A DNA stretch of 64,000 bases from an uncultured Prevotellaceae bacterium (GTDB lineage: Bacteria > Bacteroidota > Bacteroidia > Bacteroidales > Muribaculaceae): NCBI GenBank assembly GCA_905207705.1, contig CAJLMA010000003.1, positions 1 to 64,000 of the forward strand. The letters run 5' to 3'. The notes beneath the pieces are model-generated. The model was not told the origin of the DNA and did no database searches. It worked only from the letters and a program-made list of their open reading frames with translations. Of the stretch, positions 38,296 to 47,711 are shown one piece after another. The translations under genes were made by a program, and so were the position numbers. Each line of letters begins with the position of its first letter. Position 1 is the first letter of the stretch.

Positions 38296-41200
38296 TTAAA
38301 TTGTTACGTTAAGACCAAATGAAATAGTCATTGACAATGGGTATGCTTCACCGATGTTCTTGTTTGTTCCGCCGGTGTTACCGCCGTCAACGGTTTCAGG
38401 GTCAAACATCTTAGCCATCTTAGTACCTACCCAGAGGTTTTCACCCGAAACGTAGAAACGCAATCTTTCAACAGAAATCTTCTTTGTCAATTCGGCAGGA
38501 AGAGTGTATCCGAGTTGCACGTTCTTCAAGCGGATATAAGCTGCGTTTTGCAAGTAGCGAGTCTGGCAATATTGGTTCTTGTTCAAGTGGAAGTCGCCAC
38601 GGCTGCCGTTGAAGTAAGGACGTGGATAGTAAGCATCAGGATTGTCTTCGCTCCAGTAGTCAAGGTGCTGAGTGAAGCAGGTAGACTTACGCGGGTCACC
38701 TGTTGCGCCCCAGAACAACCAGCTGTCTTGCCAGATGTCGCGCTTGAGGATGCCTTGGAAGAACGCGCTCACGTCAAATCCTTTCCAGTCGGCGCTCAAA
38801 TTGATACCGAAAGAGTAACGCGGAGTCTTGTTACCTATTTTCTTCAAGTCGCCATGGTCTTCAAGAGTGTTTTCACCGCTATTGATTTCACCGTCACCGT
38901 TCAAGTCGGCATACATGATATCACCGGCTGCCCACTTGTCACCAAGGGCTGATTGACCCATGCGCGGAGTTTCAGGATATTCACCGTGGTAGTTGTAGTA
39001 GTTCTGGTCGAGCATGTCGAGGTAAGCGTTCATCTCTTCATCCGATTGGGCGATACCTACAGTTTCATAACCGTATATGTTGTTGATGTATTCGCCTTCG
39101 ATGTAGTTGCCAAGGTCGTTTGTCGGGTTGTTTGCATATTTTGTAACCTTCGCACGAGAGTCCGACAATGAAGCTGCGATGCTATATCCGAATCCGTTAG
39201 CCAAGCGATCGTTCCATTGGATTGACAATTCGAAACCTGATGTCAACAAGTCGGTATTGTTGATTTGCGGGTTGTTTGCACCGAGTACTGCAGGCAACTC
39301 AGGACCGTTTGCCACCATACCGGTAGTCTTGCGTTGATAGTAATCAAACGATCCGGTCAAGCGGTTGTTCAACAATCCCCAGTCAAGACCGATGTTCCAG
39401 CTCTTGATGCGCTCCCATGTAAGAGAGGTTGAAATCATGTTGTAAGTACCGTTGCTGTTAGGATAGATTGCGGTGTTAGGCTTTGCACCGTTTTGAATCC
39501 AGTTGCCGGCAGCCGTAGAAAGCACGAGCTGTTCATATTGAGAATACCAGTCATTGGTGTTTTGGTTACCAAGCTGACCATAAGAACCTCTCACCTTCAA
39601 AGTATTGACTACCTTGCGATATGGTTCCCAGAATTCTTCATTGGCCACGTTGTAACCGAGAGAGAATGACGGGAACAAGCCCCAGCGAGAATCTTCCTTG
39701 AAGCGTGAAGTACCATCGTAGCGGAGGTTGACTTCGGCCAAGTATATTCCGTTGTAGTCATAGTTCAAACGTCCGAAGAAACCGGCAGTTGCCCAACGGT
39801 TGTAATTACCGCCGATGTTAGGCTTCAACTCTTCGCCGGTAAAAGATGTATCGGTCGTCAAGTCTCCCCATGGATACTCGGTATTGATCAAGCCATAAGC
39901 AGTGTAGCTGTCATTTTCACGACGATAACCTTCGGTCTGGAAACCGAACATGATCTTACCGTTGTGCTTGCCGAAGCTGCGTGCATATTCGGTATAAGCA
40001 TTGATGTTCATGTAGTTTGAACGTTCGTGCGACTTGCTTACATAAGAGTCCTTGTCATAACCGATTTGAGCTTGGCCAAGGGCATTGTAAGAAGTCAAAG
40101 GAAGACCTTCTTCACGAGAGCTGTAGTTTACTATGCGATAATTGGCTTCCAAGTGGGTAACCCAACCCTTGATAGGTTCAAGAATCAAGGCACCTTGGAA
40201 GTTGATGTCGTCATTATTGCTGTAGTTGTAACCACCTTCGGCGATACGTTTCAACTCAGGTCCGACACCCCACATCATGTAACCGTTGTTGTCGACAAGC
40301 GGATGGGTAGGCCAGAAGTTCATTGACAAGTTGTCGTACAACGCGCCACCGAGACCGCGAGGACGGTCCATGTCCTTGCGAACGAAACGTGTGCTCAAGT
40401 CCAAACGAGCCCAAGAAGACAATTCTGCGCTCATCTTGGCAGTCAAGGTGTAACGCTTCATCGAGTCTTCCGATATTTCACTAAGACCTGATTGTTGCAA
40501 ATAACCGGCCGATGCATAGTAATTTATTCTTTCAGTACCGCCGGTGACGCTCAAGTTGTGCTCTTGAGAGAATGCCCAGTCCTTGTAAACCACGTCATAC
40601 CAGTCGGTGTTGGCTGCATACATGTTCCAGTCGCCACGCCAGTCAGTACCATTGGCATCGACAAGCATCTGTTGTTGCCAGTCGCCTGCGATAACAGCTT
40701 CGGCACGTTCGCGTACGCCATCGGGGAAGTATTGACCGTTACCGGCGTTTATATTTGCAGCGTCATAGAAGTCGATGAAGTCGAGAGAGTTTACCATGTC
40801 AGGAATACGGGTCGGCTTGCCCCAACGGAAGTTGTTTGAATAGCTTACTTTGGCCTTGCCTTCCTTACCGCTCTTAGTAGTAATCAAGATTACACCGAAT
40901 GGTGCGCGAGAACCGTAGATTGAAGATGCGGCAGCATCCTTCAACACAGAAATCGTTTCAATATCTTGTGGGTTGATGGTGTTGATATCACCTTCCATAC
41001 CGTCGATCAAGATAAGAGGGCTTCCCGACGAAGAACCGATTGTACCGGTACCACGCACGTTGATGGAAGCAGTCTTGTCGAGCGCACCAGAGTTGTTGGT
41101 AATCAACATACCCGGAACTGCACCCTGCAATGCTTGTACGGCATTTGCGACAGGACGGTCTTCAAGAACCTTGGAGTCGATTGTAGCAACCGAACCGGTC

Positions 41201-41652
41201 AAGTTTACCTTCTTTTGAGTACCGAAACCTACGACAACGACATCTTCAAGAAGTTGAGAGTCTTCGCTGAGGACGAATTTAAGCGATGTATTATCGCCTA
41301 CCTTCATCTCTTGCGGTTCATAACCGATAAAGCTGACTTCCACAGTTGCTCCCGGCCTCACATCCAAGAAGAACTCACCATTGAAGTCGGTAACGATACC
41401 GTTTTTCGTACCTTTCTCAGTAACGCTTGCTCCGATAACCGGCTCGCCGGTCTCGTCAAGGACCGTACCGGTGATCCTACGAGTATTCTGCTGGCTCACC
41501 TGTCCTGCCGGATCGGCTGCCGCGTAGGCCGAAGCCGGCGACACGCCTAAGAATCCGGTAACTGCCAAAGCAGCGGCACACATGAACAGAGTGGAGTGCC
41601 GGCCGTTGCGTCCGCCGGATAAGTTAGTAATGTTGTTTTCTTTTTTCTTCAT
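38296..41652 (-). CDS. SusC/RagA-family TonB-dependent transporter
   Basis: 1118 residues from MKKKENN, chosen because the open frame further upstream lacks signal-peptide character. After a signal region (to about residue 46) come a carboxypeptidase-like domain (RRITGTVLDETGEPVIGASV), the TonB box region (EDVVVVGFGTQKKVNLTGSV), the plug, and a 22-strand barrel. The C-terminus ends with SFGLNVTI, the usual aromatic beta-strand end. It imports oligosaccharides with energy from TonB. The upstream region has a candidate regulator site about 330 bp before the start, so the leader may be long. Confidence 0.96.
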   Translation of the reverse strand: MKKKENNITNLSGGRNGRHSTLFMCAAALAVTGFLGVSPASAYAAADPAGQVSQQNTRRITGTVLDETGEPVIGASVTEKGTKNGIVTDFNGEFFLDVRPGATVEVSFIGYEPQEMKVGDNTSLKFVLSEDSQLLEDVVVVGFGTQKKVNLTGSVATIDSKVLEDRPVANAVQALQGAVPGMLITNNSGALDKTASINVRGTGTIGSSSGSPLILIDGMEGDINTINPQDIETISVLKDAAASSIYGSRAPFGVILITTKSGKEGKAKVSYSNNFRWGKPTRIPDMVNSLDFIDFYDAANINAGNGQYFPDGVRERAEAVIAGDWQQQMLVDANGTDWRGDWNMYAANTDWYDVVYKDWAFSQEHNLSVTGGTERINYYASAGYLQQSGLSEISEDSMKRYTLTAKMSAELSSWARLDLSTRFVRKDMDRPRGLGGALYDNLSMNFWPTHPLVDNNGYMMWGVGPELKRIAEGGYNYSNNDDINFQGALILEPIKGWVTHLEANYRIVNYSSREEGLPLTSYNALGQAQIGYDKDSYVSKSHERSNYMNINAYTEYARSFGKHNGKIMFGFQTEGYRRENDSYTAYGLINTEYPWGDLTTDTSFTGEELKPNIGGNYNRWATAGFFGRLNYDYNGIYLAEVNLRYDGTSRFKEDSRWGLFPSFSLGYNVANEEFWEPYRKVVNTLKVRGSYGQLGNQNTNDWYSQYEQLVLSTAAGNWIQNGAKPNTAIYPNSNGTYNMISTSLTWERIKSWNIGLDWGLLNNRLTGSFDYYQRKTTGMVANGPELPAVLGANNPQINNTDLLTSGFELSIQWNDRLANGFGYSIAASLSDSRAKVTKYANNPTNDLGNYIEGEYINNIYGYETVGIAQSDEEMNAYLDMLDQNYYNYHGEYPETPRMGQSALGDKWAAGDIMYADLNGDGEINSGENTLEDHGDLKKIGNKTPRYSFGINLSADWKGFDVSAFFQGILKRDIWQDSWLFWGATGDPRKSTCFTQHLDYWSEDNPDAYYPRPYFNGSRGDFHLNKNQYCQTRYLQNAAYIRLKNVQLGYTLPAELTKKISVERLRFYVSGENLWVGTKMAKMFDPETVDGGNTGGTNKNIGEAYPLSMTISFGLNVTI

Positions 41653-42046
41653 AATATATTGATTTATTGTCTCTGTTTTTAAGCTTATGCCAAATACTTC
41701 CACACAGGCACACAAAATGCCGCATGAAGGCTTGCTTCACATCTAAAACCTAAAAAATCTTCGTTACCTTAAAATATATACACTTATTGTATGGTAAACT
41801 TGAAAATAACTTATACCGTCAATCAAAAATTGGAACCGATCGCAAAAACAGTTGATAGATACAGCATAGAGAATTATTAACGTTCTCACTCGAACAGGTC
41901 CCTAACCATGTATTTTGTTATTCATTTTCGTAATTGCCGTTAAAATTATCTTCTTGATATGAATTTAAAATCCATTATTAGTTCATTTAAATCTTAAATG
42001 AGTTCATTGCGTACTTTTTTACCTTTTTTTGAAACAATTTTCAACC
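41653..42046. other. Regulatory region upstream of SusC, 394 bp
   Basis: No gene recognised. It holds the 14-bp site shared with two other promoters (41981-41994), a second AGTTCATT copy 21 bp away (42001-42008), a 7-bp palindrome (41984-42000) and TGAAACAA at 42030-42037. No exact TAnnTTTG box was found on the minus strand. Confidence 0.5.
41981..41994 (-). promoter_or_regulatory. Candidate regulator site, SusC copy
   Basis: The minus strand reads AGATTTAAATGAAC, 12 of 14 identical to the site upstream of the beta-propeller enzyme gene (47580-47593) and similar to the TolB-gene copy (43668-43681). AATGAAC occurs again 21 bp upstream, as in paired AraC-type sites. Confidence 0.5.
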
Positions 42047-43603
42047 CTATTCGTAAAAATTGTCCGCGTCTGAAACATCTTTTATAGTAGTTGTGCTATC
42101 CCTTTCATGCTGCTTGGCCTTTACAGCTTCAGTACTGTTGATGACCTCGTATAAATCATGATGGTCAAGTTCCACCTTCTTTACCATGAACTCCGGCACA
42201 TTATACGACTTGAACAGCCCGTCGTAGTATCCCGGCTCCTCCTGCGGGAGGATGAATGCCTTGCTTGCATTGCCGTTCTCATCAAAGTGCGTAAAGTAAA
42301 GCCTTGTATAGGAACCATCGTCACGACGAGAAGTAAACATTATCCACCGGCCATTAGACGACCAGCTATGGAAACTATCAACATCGGGACTATTGGCTGC
42401 ACGCAACGGGTAAACCTTGCGCGACTCAAGATTCATGACATACAGGTCGCTGCTCTTATGCCATACATGGAACTGGCCGTAATCACCAAGGGCAAACAAC
42501 AGCCACTTGCCATCAGGCGAAACTCGCGGAAATGTCGCGCTCTTGCCATATTGCGATGCCATGAACACCGTATCGGTGGCACCGAACGTGCGAGTCTTCA
42601 AGTCAAACGGCTTGCGGAATATGTCGTAGCGTATTGAATCATACCTTTCGCGCAAATACCAGTTCTCCATTTCTTCATCTTCAACCTCAAAATGAGCCGA
42701 CACGAAATAAAGCCATTTACCATCGGGGCTCCATGCAGGGAAAGACTCAAACTTGTGTCGCTCGTTTGCAATAATGCTCACCTCGTTTTTGTCGATGTCA
42801 TACAAAATCAAGTCGGACTCAGAATCCTGCACCTCCACCTTTTCTATATTGCGCGTATGGAAATTTTGTCCCGTCAAGTTTGTCGAATAAGCTATAAGTC
42901 TCTCGGTCGGATGCCAAGAAGGATACACACCGGCCGAAATCGTATATGGCGTCTTGAGGTCGACCTTTCTTATCTCCCCGTCCACGACAATTACCGTACC
43001 GCCTTTCAACTGGCGCAAGTGCATCTGCATGTTCCCGTCGCGGTTATAGTTTTGATAGTTGTGGCAATTCACGCATTGCCCGTTTTCACCATCGGAAATC
43101 GCATAGTTGTTGTAAATCACATCCTCGTTAAAGTCGGTGAGATTGCGCTGGTTGATTGTCATCACTTCATAGCCGACGTAGGATGGCTCTATGAGACGAT
43201 AAGAAATGTACGGGTCGATAGGATCGGCAGCTATATAATTCTTTATTGTGGGATATTTAACCCACTTACCGTCGTTTTTAACATAAATATCGACAAGCAG
43301 TGAATCGCTTTTGTTTTCTTCAAGCAACTCGTGCCACTCGTCGACAGGGAATTTAGCATCGCGCCCGCTCACAGTCAAGCCATCACCTTTTGAGGAATAC
43401 ACATGAGTAACATAATCGCTACCTTCGGCATTTATCGAAAAATCGAGCGGCGCTATATTATAAGGTATAGTAATGCTTGTATAATCGGGTGAAATTTGTA
43501 CAGCCTCGGCCACCTCCTCAGCGCCTTCGGGCAGCGAGGGGTTGCACGCAGCAAGCCATAGCAATGGCAGAAATAGAAATGGTAATCTGAACAAATTATT
43601 CAC
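42047..43603 (-). CDS. TolB/PD40 beta-propeller lipoprotein with a CxxCH motif
   Basis: 518 residues. The lipoprotein signal ends WLAAC (Cys20). A beta-sandwich-like region is followed by QCVNCHNY (Cys177, Cys180, His181), which has the form of a c-type haem attachment site, and then PD40 blades with FPAWSPDGKWLYF, FPRVSPDGKWLLF and SFHSWSSNGRWIMF. A role in electron transfer or binding is possible, and the function is not known. It has its own promoter and shares an upstream site with the SusC and beta-propeller-enzyme genes. Confidence 0.75.
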   Translation of the reverse strand: MNNLFRLPFLFLPLLWLAACNPSLPEGAEEVAEAVQISPDYTSITIPYNIAPLDFSINAEGSDYVTHVYSSKGDGLTVSGRDAKFPVDEWHELLEENKSDSLLVDIYVKNDGKWVKYPTIKNYIAADPIDPYISYRLIEPSYVGYEVMTINQRNLTDFNEDVIYNNYAISDGENGQCVNCHNYQNYNRDGNMQMHLRQLKGGTVIVVDGEIRKVDLKTPYTISAGVYPSWHPTERLIAYSTNLTGQNFHTRNIEKVEVQDSESDLILYDIDKNEVSIIANERHKFESFPAWSPDGKWLYFVSAHFEVEDEEMENWYLRERYDSIRYDIFRKPFDLKTRTFGATDTVFMASQYGKSATFPRVSPDGKWLLFALGDYGQFHVWHKSSDLYVMNLESRKVYPLRAANSPDVDSFHSWSSNGRWIMFTSRRDDGSYTRLYFTHFDENGNASKAFILPQEEPGYYDGLFKSYNVPEFMVKKVELDHHDLYEVINSTEAVKAKQHERDSTTTIKDVSDADNFYE

Positions 43604-43626
43604 AGCCTATTAATTTTTAGACGATG

Positions 43627-43634
43627 CAAATTTA
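43627..43634 (-). promoter_or_regulatory. -7 box of the TolB-like gene
   Basis: The minus strand reads TAAATTTG, an exact match, 24 bases before the ATG. ATTG 17 bp upstream is a possible -33 box at short spacing. The shared 14-bp site lies 33 bp further upstream. Confidence 0.5.
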
Positions 43635-43667
43635 GCCTACCTGCACTCTTGCAATGGACGAAAAATC

Positions 43668-43681
43668 GTTCATTAACGTCT
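43668..43681 (-). promoter_or_regulatory. Candidate regulator site, TolB-gene copy
   Basis: The minus strand reads AGACGTTAATGAAC, 13 of 14 identical to the copy at 47580-47593. Both lie the same distance (33 bp) upstream of an AATTTAGC (plus-strand) -7 region. Confidence 0.55.
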
Positions 43682-43820
43682 ACAAAACACCAATGTCGAA
43701 AGAAAAAAGAATGGGCAATGGCGGTTTACAGCCTTTTTTGAGCGATTAGGCGAATTTTATGCAAAAAGCCGCAAACATCCCGGTACGGGACTAAAATCAT
43801 TTTAAATAAATGTCAAAAAA

Positions 43821-43845
43821 CCCGGACGGGTTACAACCGTCCGGG
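43821..43845 (-). terminator. Terminator after the GH105-GH154 gene
   Basis: A 9-bp perfect GC stem (43821-43829 with 43837-43845) followed by TTTTTT on the minus strand. Confidence 0.85.
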
Positions 43846-43879
43846 CTCAAACCGTATTTAACAATAATTTATTTTCGAC

Positions 43880-46201
43880 TTAGAACAAATCAGAGGTTCT
43901 GATGGTATCGCGCCATACATGATCTTTCGGGAACGGCTTTCCTCCCCAAGCTTTTACACTTGTCCATGGCTGAACAGCATCGGTCCAAAATGGATGTGAA
44001 GCCGGCAATCCAAGAGGCATGAACGCCAATGAGGCCATATACAAGCTACCGTTGTTGGTGTACCAGTCGGCAATGTTAGGTTGCTTTCCTGCAAAACCAA
44101 TTGTCAAGAATCCACCTTCGTTGAAATTAGCATCCGACGCAAACATGCGCTTCATCACTGCCGTCAACGCTCCGCGCACTTGTCCGTTGCTCAAGCCGGC
44201 AGGCAACTGTTCGTACCAAGCCATCAGTGCAAGCGGTTGCATGGTGGCAAGACGATAAGGGATGGAACGTCCAAATACCGGGAATGTGCCTTCGGGCGAA
44301 ATGAAACGTTCAAGAATAATACTGAAACGCTGTGCCCTTGTAAGTGCTCGTGCATAATACTTCTTATAATCGATGCGAGTGTAGTCTTTGGAATCAATCA
44401 TTGCTTGAAGCGTTTCAAGATACATCGGGTGGAAAACATAGCTGCTGTAATAGTCGAACACAAAACTTGGACCGTCGGCATACCAGCCATCGCCCGTGTA
44501 CCACTCTTCGACCTTACGTATTGCAGAGTTCACGCGATATTGGTCATATTCGGCACCGGCCTTTGCAAGGAAACTTTCAATCGTGGAAGAGAACAACAGC
44601 CAGTTGGTATAAGGAGGATCTACTCGGCGCAATTGGGTAAATTCTTCGATGTAACGAGCCTTGGTAGTCTCGTCGAGCGGCATCCACAGTTGGTCGTAAG
44701 CACGCAAGAAACTCTCGGCGACATAAGCAGCATCCACGAGAGCCTGTCCATGTCCGCGCCAAGCGAGATAATCAGGGCTTGCAGGATCTACTGCATTGGC
44801 ATAACTCTTCAAAGCCCACTCGCGCAATTGCTTGCGTTGCTGGCCTTCGGCGGTATTGTCGTCAGGCAAAGTGAGCCAAGGAGCGATGCCGGCCATCAAT
44901 CGGCCGAAGCATTCCATATAAGCCACATTCTTGTCGCGTCCGTCCCAGTTCGGGCTCAATTCAAGCACCATGTTCTTGTGCAAGTTGCCTTCGGCCATGT
45001 TGCTCAATACCGGAGCAGCCATCTTATAGGCAAGGTCGCACCAGTAAGCACGGTCGGAAGTTGCAACCTGCTCGCGCACTTCAAGATAGCGCACATATTC
45101 GCACGCGGCAAGCAAGAATGCACCCACGCCGAAGTTGGCAGTCGAATTTTCGTCAACAACTTGTCCCGGGATTGCCTTCTCGCCTATCGGCTGAACGTAA
45201 CCCACTGCGCCCGATTTTTGCACGGCCTTCTTAGACAAGTAGTTCCATGCCTTTTCTACAACTGGCATATATTCGGTTTCACTCAAATAACCATTGTTGA
45301 TACCCCACAATATTCCGTAAGTGAAGAAAGCCGTGCCGCTCGTCTCCGGCCCGGGAGCATGTTCAGGATCCATCATGCTGCGAGTCCAGTATCCTTCAGG
45401 TTGTTGTAATGCGGCAACAGCCTTGGCGAGGGCTTGGAACTTTTTAACGAAGAAATCATGATGCTTGTAATCGGCAGGAAGGTCTTTCAACACTTTTGCA
45501 AGGCCTGCAAGCACCCATCCGTCGCCACGAGCCCAGAAATCTTTCTTTCCGTTCACGCTCTTGTGCTTTGGGTACACATATTTAGCATCCCTGTAATAGA
45601 GATTCTCGTCCTTGTCAAACATTATGCTGTCGGAATATTGGATGTACTCATACAGCTTGTCGAGATATTTTTGATTGCCTGTAATCTTATAATACTTTGT
45701 CATTACGGGCATTACCATATAAAGGCCGTCGCTCCACCACCAATAGTCATTGTTAGGTGTGCTCATTTCATATTCCATGACTTCCTTGGCGCGACGTATC
45801 CTGTTGTCGTCAGGTAGAATATTGTACAAGTCGGCATATACTTGGAAACAAATTTGCCAGTCGCCAAACAGCACATAATCATCGGTTTCGCCGTAGCTGT
45901 ATTTCCAATTGCTACGGTCGTTGCTCTTGGCTCCCATCCATTGGTTATGCTCGGCCCATGCCTCTGAATAGGCAAGATAATCCTCATTGCCAGTCAGGAA
46001 ATAAGCCTCCATGTTACCCGTGTGATAAGCAGCATTGTCCCAGAAGGCGCGCACTTCGGGGCTGTTCTCCGATTGCCAGTGGCGGTTGACCTTGTCGATC
46101 AATCCTCTCACTTGCTCGCTTTCGCTCTGTTTGGCCGATACAGGCATACATACTGCCGCCAGTGCCGCACATGCCGCGAGCGTCTTCAAAATGTTATTCA
46201 T
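43880..46201 (-). CDS. Secreted GH105-GH154 (DUF2264) fusion enzyme
   Basis: 773 residues with a signal peptide (1-23). The N-terminal half (about 30-375) is an alpha/alpha barrel of the GH105 unsaturated uronyl hydrolase type: GDWQ, YWWWSDGLYM with Asp158 as catalytic candidate, and FWARGDGWVLAGLAKVL. The C-terminal half (about 385-745) is DUF2264 (YMECFGRLMAGIAPWL, WYADGPSFVFDYYSSYVFHPMYL), the domain of GH154 exo-beta-glucuronidases. Together they could remove both unsaturated and saturated glucuronate from arabinogalactan fragments in the periplasm. The beta-propeller enzyme gene is 33 bp upstream, so they are co-transcribed. Confidence 0.85.
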   Translation of the reverse strand: MNNILKTLAACAALAAVCMPVSAKQSESEQVRGLIDKVNRHWQSENSPEVRAFWDNAAYHTGNMEAYFLTGNEDYLAYSEAWAEHNQWMGAKSNDRSNWKYSYGETDDYVLFGDWQICFQVYADLYNILPDDNRIRRAKEVMEYEMSTPNNDYWWWSDGLYMVMPVMTKYYKITGNQKYLDKLYEYIQYSDSIMFDKDENLYYRDAKYVYPKHKSVNGKKDFWARGDGWVLAGLAKVLKDLPADYKHHDFFVKKFQALAKAVAALQQPEGYWTRSMMDPEHAPGPETSGTAFFTYGILWGINNGYLSETEYMPVVEKAWNYLSKKAVQKSGAVGYVQPIGEKAIPGQVVDENSTANFGVGAFLLAACEYVRYLEVREQVATSDRAYWCDLAYKMAAPVLSNMAEGNLHKNMVLELSPNWDGRDKNVAYMECFGRLMAGIAPWLTLPDDNTAEGQQRKQLREWALKSYANAVDPASPDYLAWRGHGQALVDAAYVAESFLRAYDQLWMPLDETTKARYIEEFTQLRRVDPPYTNWLLFSSTIESFLAKAGAEYDQYRVNSAIRKVEEWYTGDGWYADGPSFVFDYYSSYVFHPMYLETLQAMIDSKDYTRIDYKKYYARALTRAQRFSIILERFISPEGTFPVFGRSIPYRLATMQPLALMAWYEQLPAGLSNGQVRGALTAVMKRMFASDANFNEGGFLTIGFAGKQPNIADWYTNNGSLYMASLAFMPLGLPASHPFWTDAVQPWTSVKAWGGKPFPKDHVWRDTIRTSDLF

Positions 46202-46234
46202 ATCTTATTATGTTTTAAGAAATTAGTTTACGCA

Positions 46235-47518
46235 TTACAATTCAAGCACATAGACCGGCGTTGGCGCCGATTCCACAGTCTTTTCGCCATCCCCTTGATG
46301 TGTGGTCTGGACAAAGACGTTCAATTCATGCTTGTGATTCCACAACTCGGTATCGATTGAAGGTTCCCACGCATCCACGCTAAAATCGGTCAAGTCGGTT
46401 ATCGTCCAATTACCTTTATCTATATTATCGGTTACAGCCATCGACACTCGACTGCCACGCTCTTCATCACGGAACAAGAAATAAGCCTTCTTCCCGTCTA
46501 CGACCACACGAGGACGAGCAATAGGAATCATTTTAGTACCTCCGCCCGACAAAGAGAAAGGTGTCTTGCGCTCGCTCACCACAGCTTGCCGCCAACATGA
46601 ATCGGCATCAAGCCACACGAGCCTGTATTGAGGTATGCTGTCACCCTGCTCCTTCCAATAGGTCGCAATATAAGGATGCCCGTCGGCATCGGCGCTCATG
46701 CTCGTCTGGTTAATCAACTCGCTCCCCTGTGGCACGCGCCACACATATTCGGCATTGTCGGCATTTATCGGCAGAGAATAGGTTTCTCCCGTAGACTTCT
46801 GCCACGTCACGCCACCGTCATGCGAGCAAGCGTAGCACACGTCGTGATTTGTTTCCACAAGCCACGATTCGCGCCACACCCAAGATACATGGATAGTTCC
46901 TTTTATGTCGACACACACCTGCCAATAAGCATTGCGCTCGCCTTCGCCGTCGATAAGCACGTCATGCACGCGCTTCCACGTCTGTGAGGAAAGGTCGTAT
47001 CGGTTCATGACAAGATTTCCTCGACCCGACCCGCCTGAACGATAGACAAACAGAAGATCTCCGTCGGCCAATTTGTAAAATTCGGGATATGTAACAAAAT
47101 CCTCGTCAACTCCCGTCATCGACAACTTATCGGTCAATTGCAACGAACCGGGAGCAACGCTGCGGCAATAATTCAACTTGTTGTTATGATGGTCGAATGC
47201 TACATGCAGATAGCCGTCTCCGTCCACCATTATACTTATGACGTTGTGGGCATCGTTGATATTTCCCTTGTACTGCGTGCGAGCGACTTCCCACTCGGAT
47301 GCACCCGAGACGCGCTTGCCAAGCACGACATAACCGTCATTGTCATAATAAGAGATGTATTGGAGATTATTTTTAACATCTGTCACCACCGAATTATTAC
47401 GGAATATGGCAGAATTCACCGACGTACCACTATACGCTTCCCCTACTATCGACAAATTAGATGAACGGACAGGAGCAAACAACAGCACTGCGAAAAGAGC
47501 CGTCAAAAACAGTTTCAT
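46235..47518 (-). CDS. Secreted beta-propeller enzyme, BNR_4 family (GH145/PL24/PL25/PL42-like)
   Basis: 427 residues with a signal peptide (1-20). It is a seven-blade propeller of the BNR_4 type, with NINDAHNVISIMVDGDGYLHVAFDHHNNKLNY (His91, His110, His111) as the clearest motif. Related families either hydrolyse rhamnose from glucuronate (GH145), cut ulvan (PL24, PL25) or cleave rhamnose-alpha-1,4-glucuronate by elimination (PL42). With GH105 immediately downstream and the Kdu pathway divergently next to it, a lyase giving unsaturated glucuronate is the better guess. The exact family was not established. Confidence 0.72.
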   Translation of the reverse strand: MKLFLTALFAVLLFAPVRSSNLSIVGEAYSGTSVNSAIFRNNSVVTDVKNNLQYISYYDNDGYVVLGKRVSGASEWEVARTQYKGNINDAHNVISIMVDGDGYLHVAFDHHNNKLNYCRSVAPGSLQLTDKLSMTGVDEDFVTYPEFYKLADGDLLFVYRSGGSGRGNLVMNRYDLSSQTWKRVHDVLIDGEGERNAYWQVCVDIKGTIHVSWVWRESWLVETNHDVCYACSHDGGVTWQKSTGETYSLPINADNAEYVWRVPQGSELINQTSMSADADGHPYIATYWKEQGDSIPQYRLVWLDADSCWRQAVVSERKTPFSLSGGGTKMIPIARPRVVVDGKKAYFLFRDEERGSRVSMAVTDNIDKGNWTITDLTDFSVDAWEPSIDTELWNHKHELNVFVQTTHQGDGEKTVESAPTPVYVLEL

Positions 47519-47579
47519 AGTAAAAAAATTTTAATGTCACGAATTTAGCTTCACATGGCCAATGAAAGGTTGAATATTG

Positions 47580-47593
47580 GTTCATTAAAGTCT
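47580..47593 (-). promoter_or_regulatory. Candidate regulator site in the divergent region
   Basis: The minus strand reads AGACTTTAATGAAC. It lies between the beta-propeller enzyme gene and kduD, 62 bp from the former and 118 bp from the latter, so one site could serve both directions. Copies occur before the TolB-like gene and SusC. Confidence 0.55.
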
Positions 47594-47711
47594 CTTTTGC
47601 GGTCAAAATCCCACTTCAAGCAAGCATATTGCCCCAAATTGAACGATTTGTCACCCGTAAAGAATATATTATTAAAGTACTTTGGGAAAAATTTCCAAAC
47701 AACCTAAAAAC

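Noticed and set aside
44081..45409. A 442-codon plus-strand open frame opposite the GH105-GH154 gene
   Set aside because: Antisense shadow with no recognisable domain and an amino-acid mix unlike the neighbouring proteins.
47640..47690. kduD promoter box TACTTTG
   Set aside because: It is one base short of TAnnTTTG and the TTTG upstream is 27 bp away instead of 19-21.
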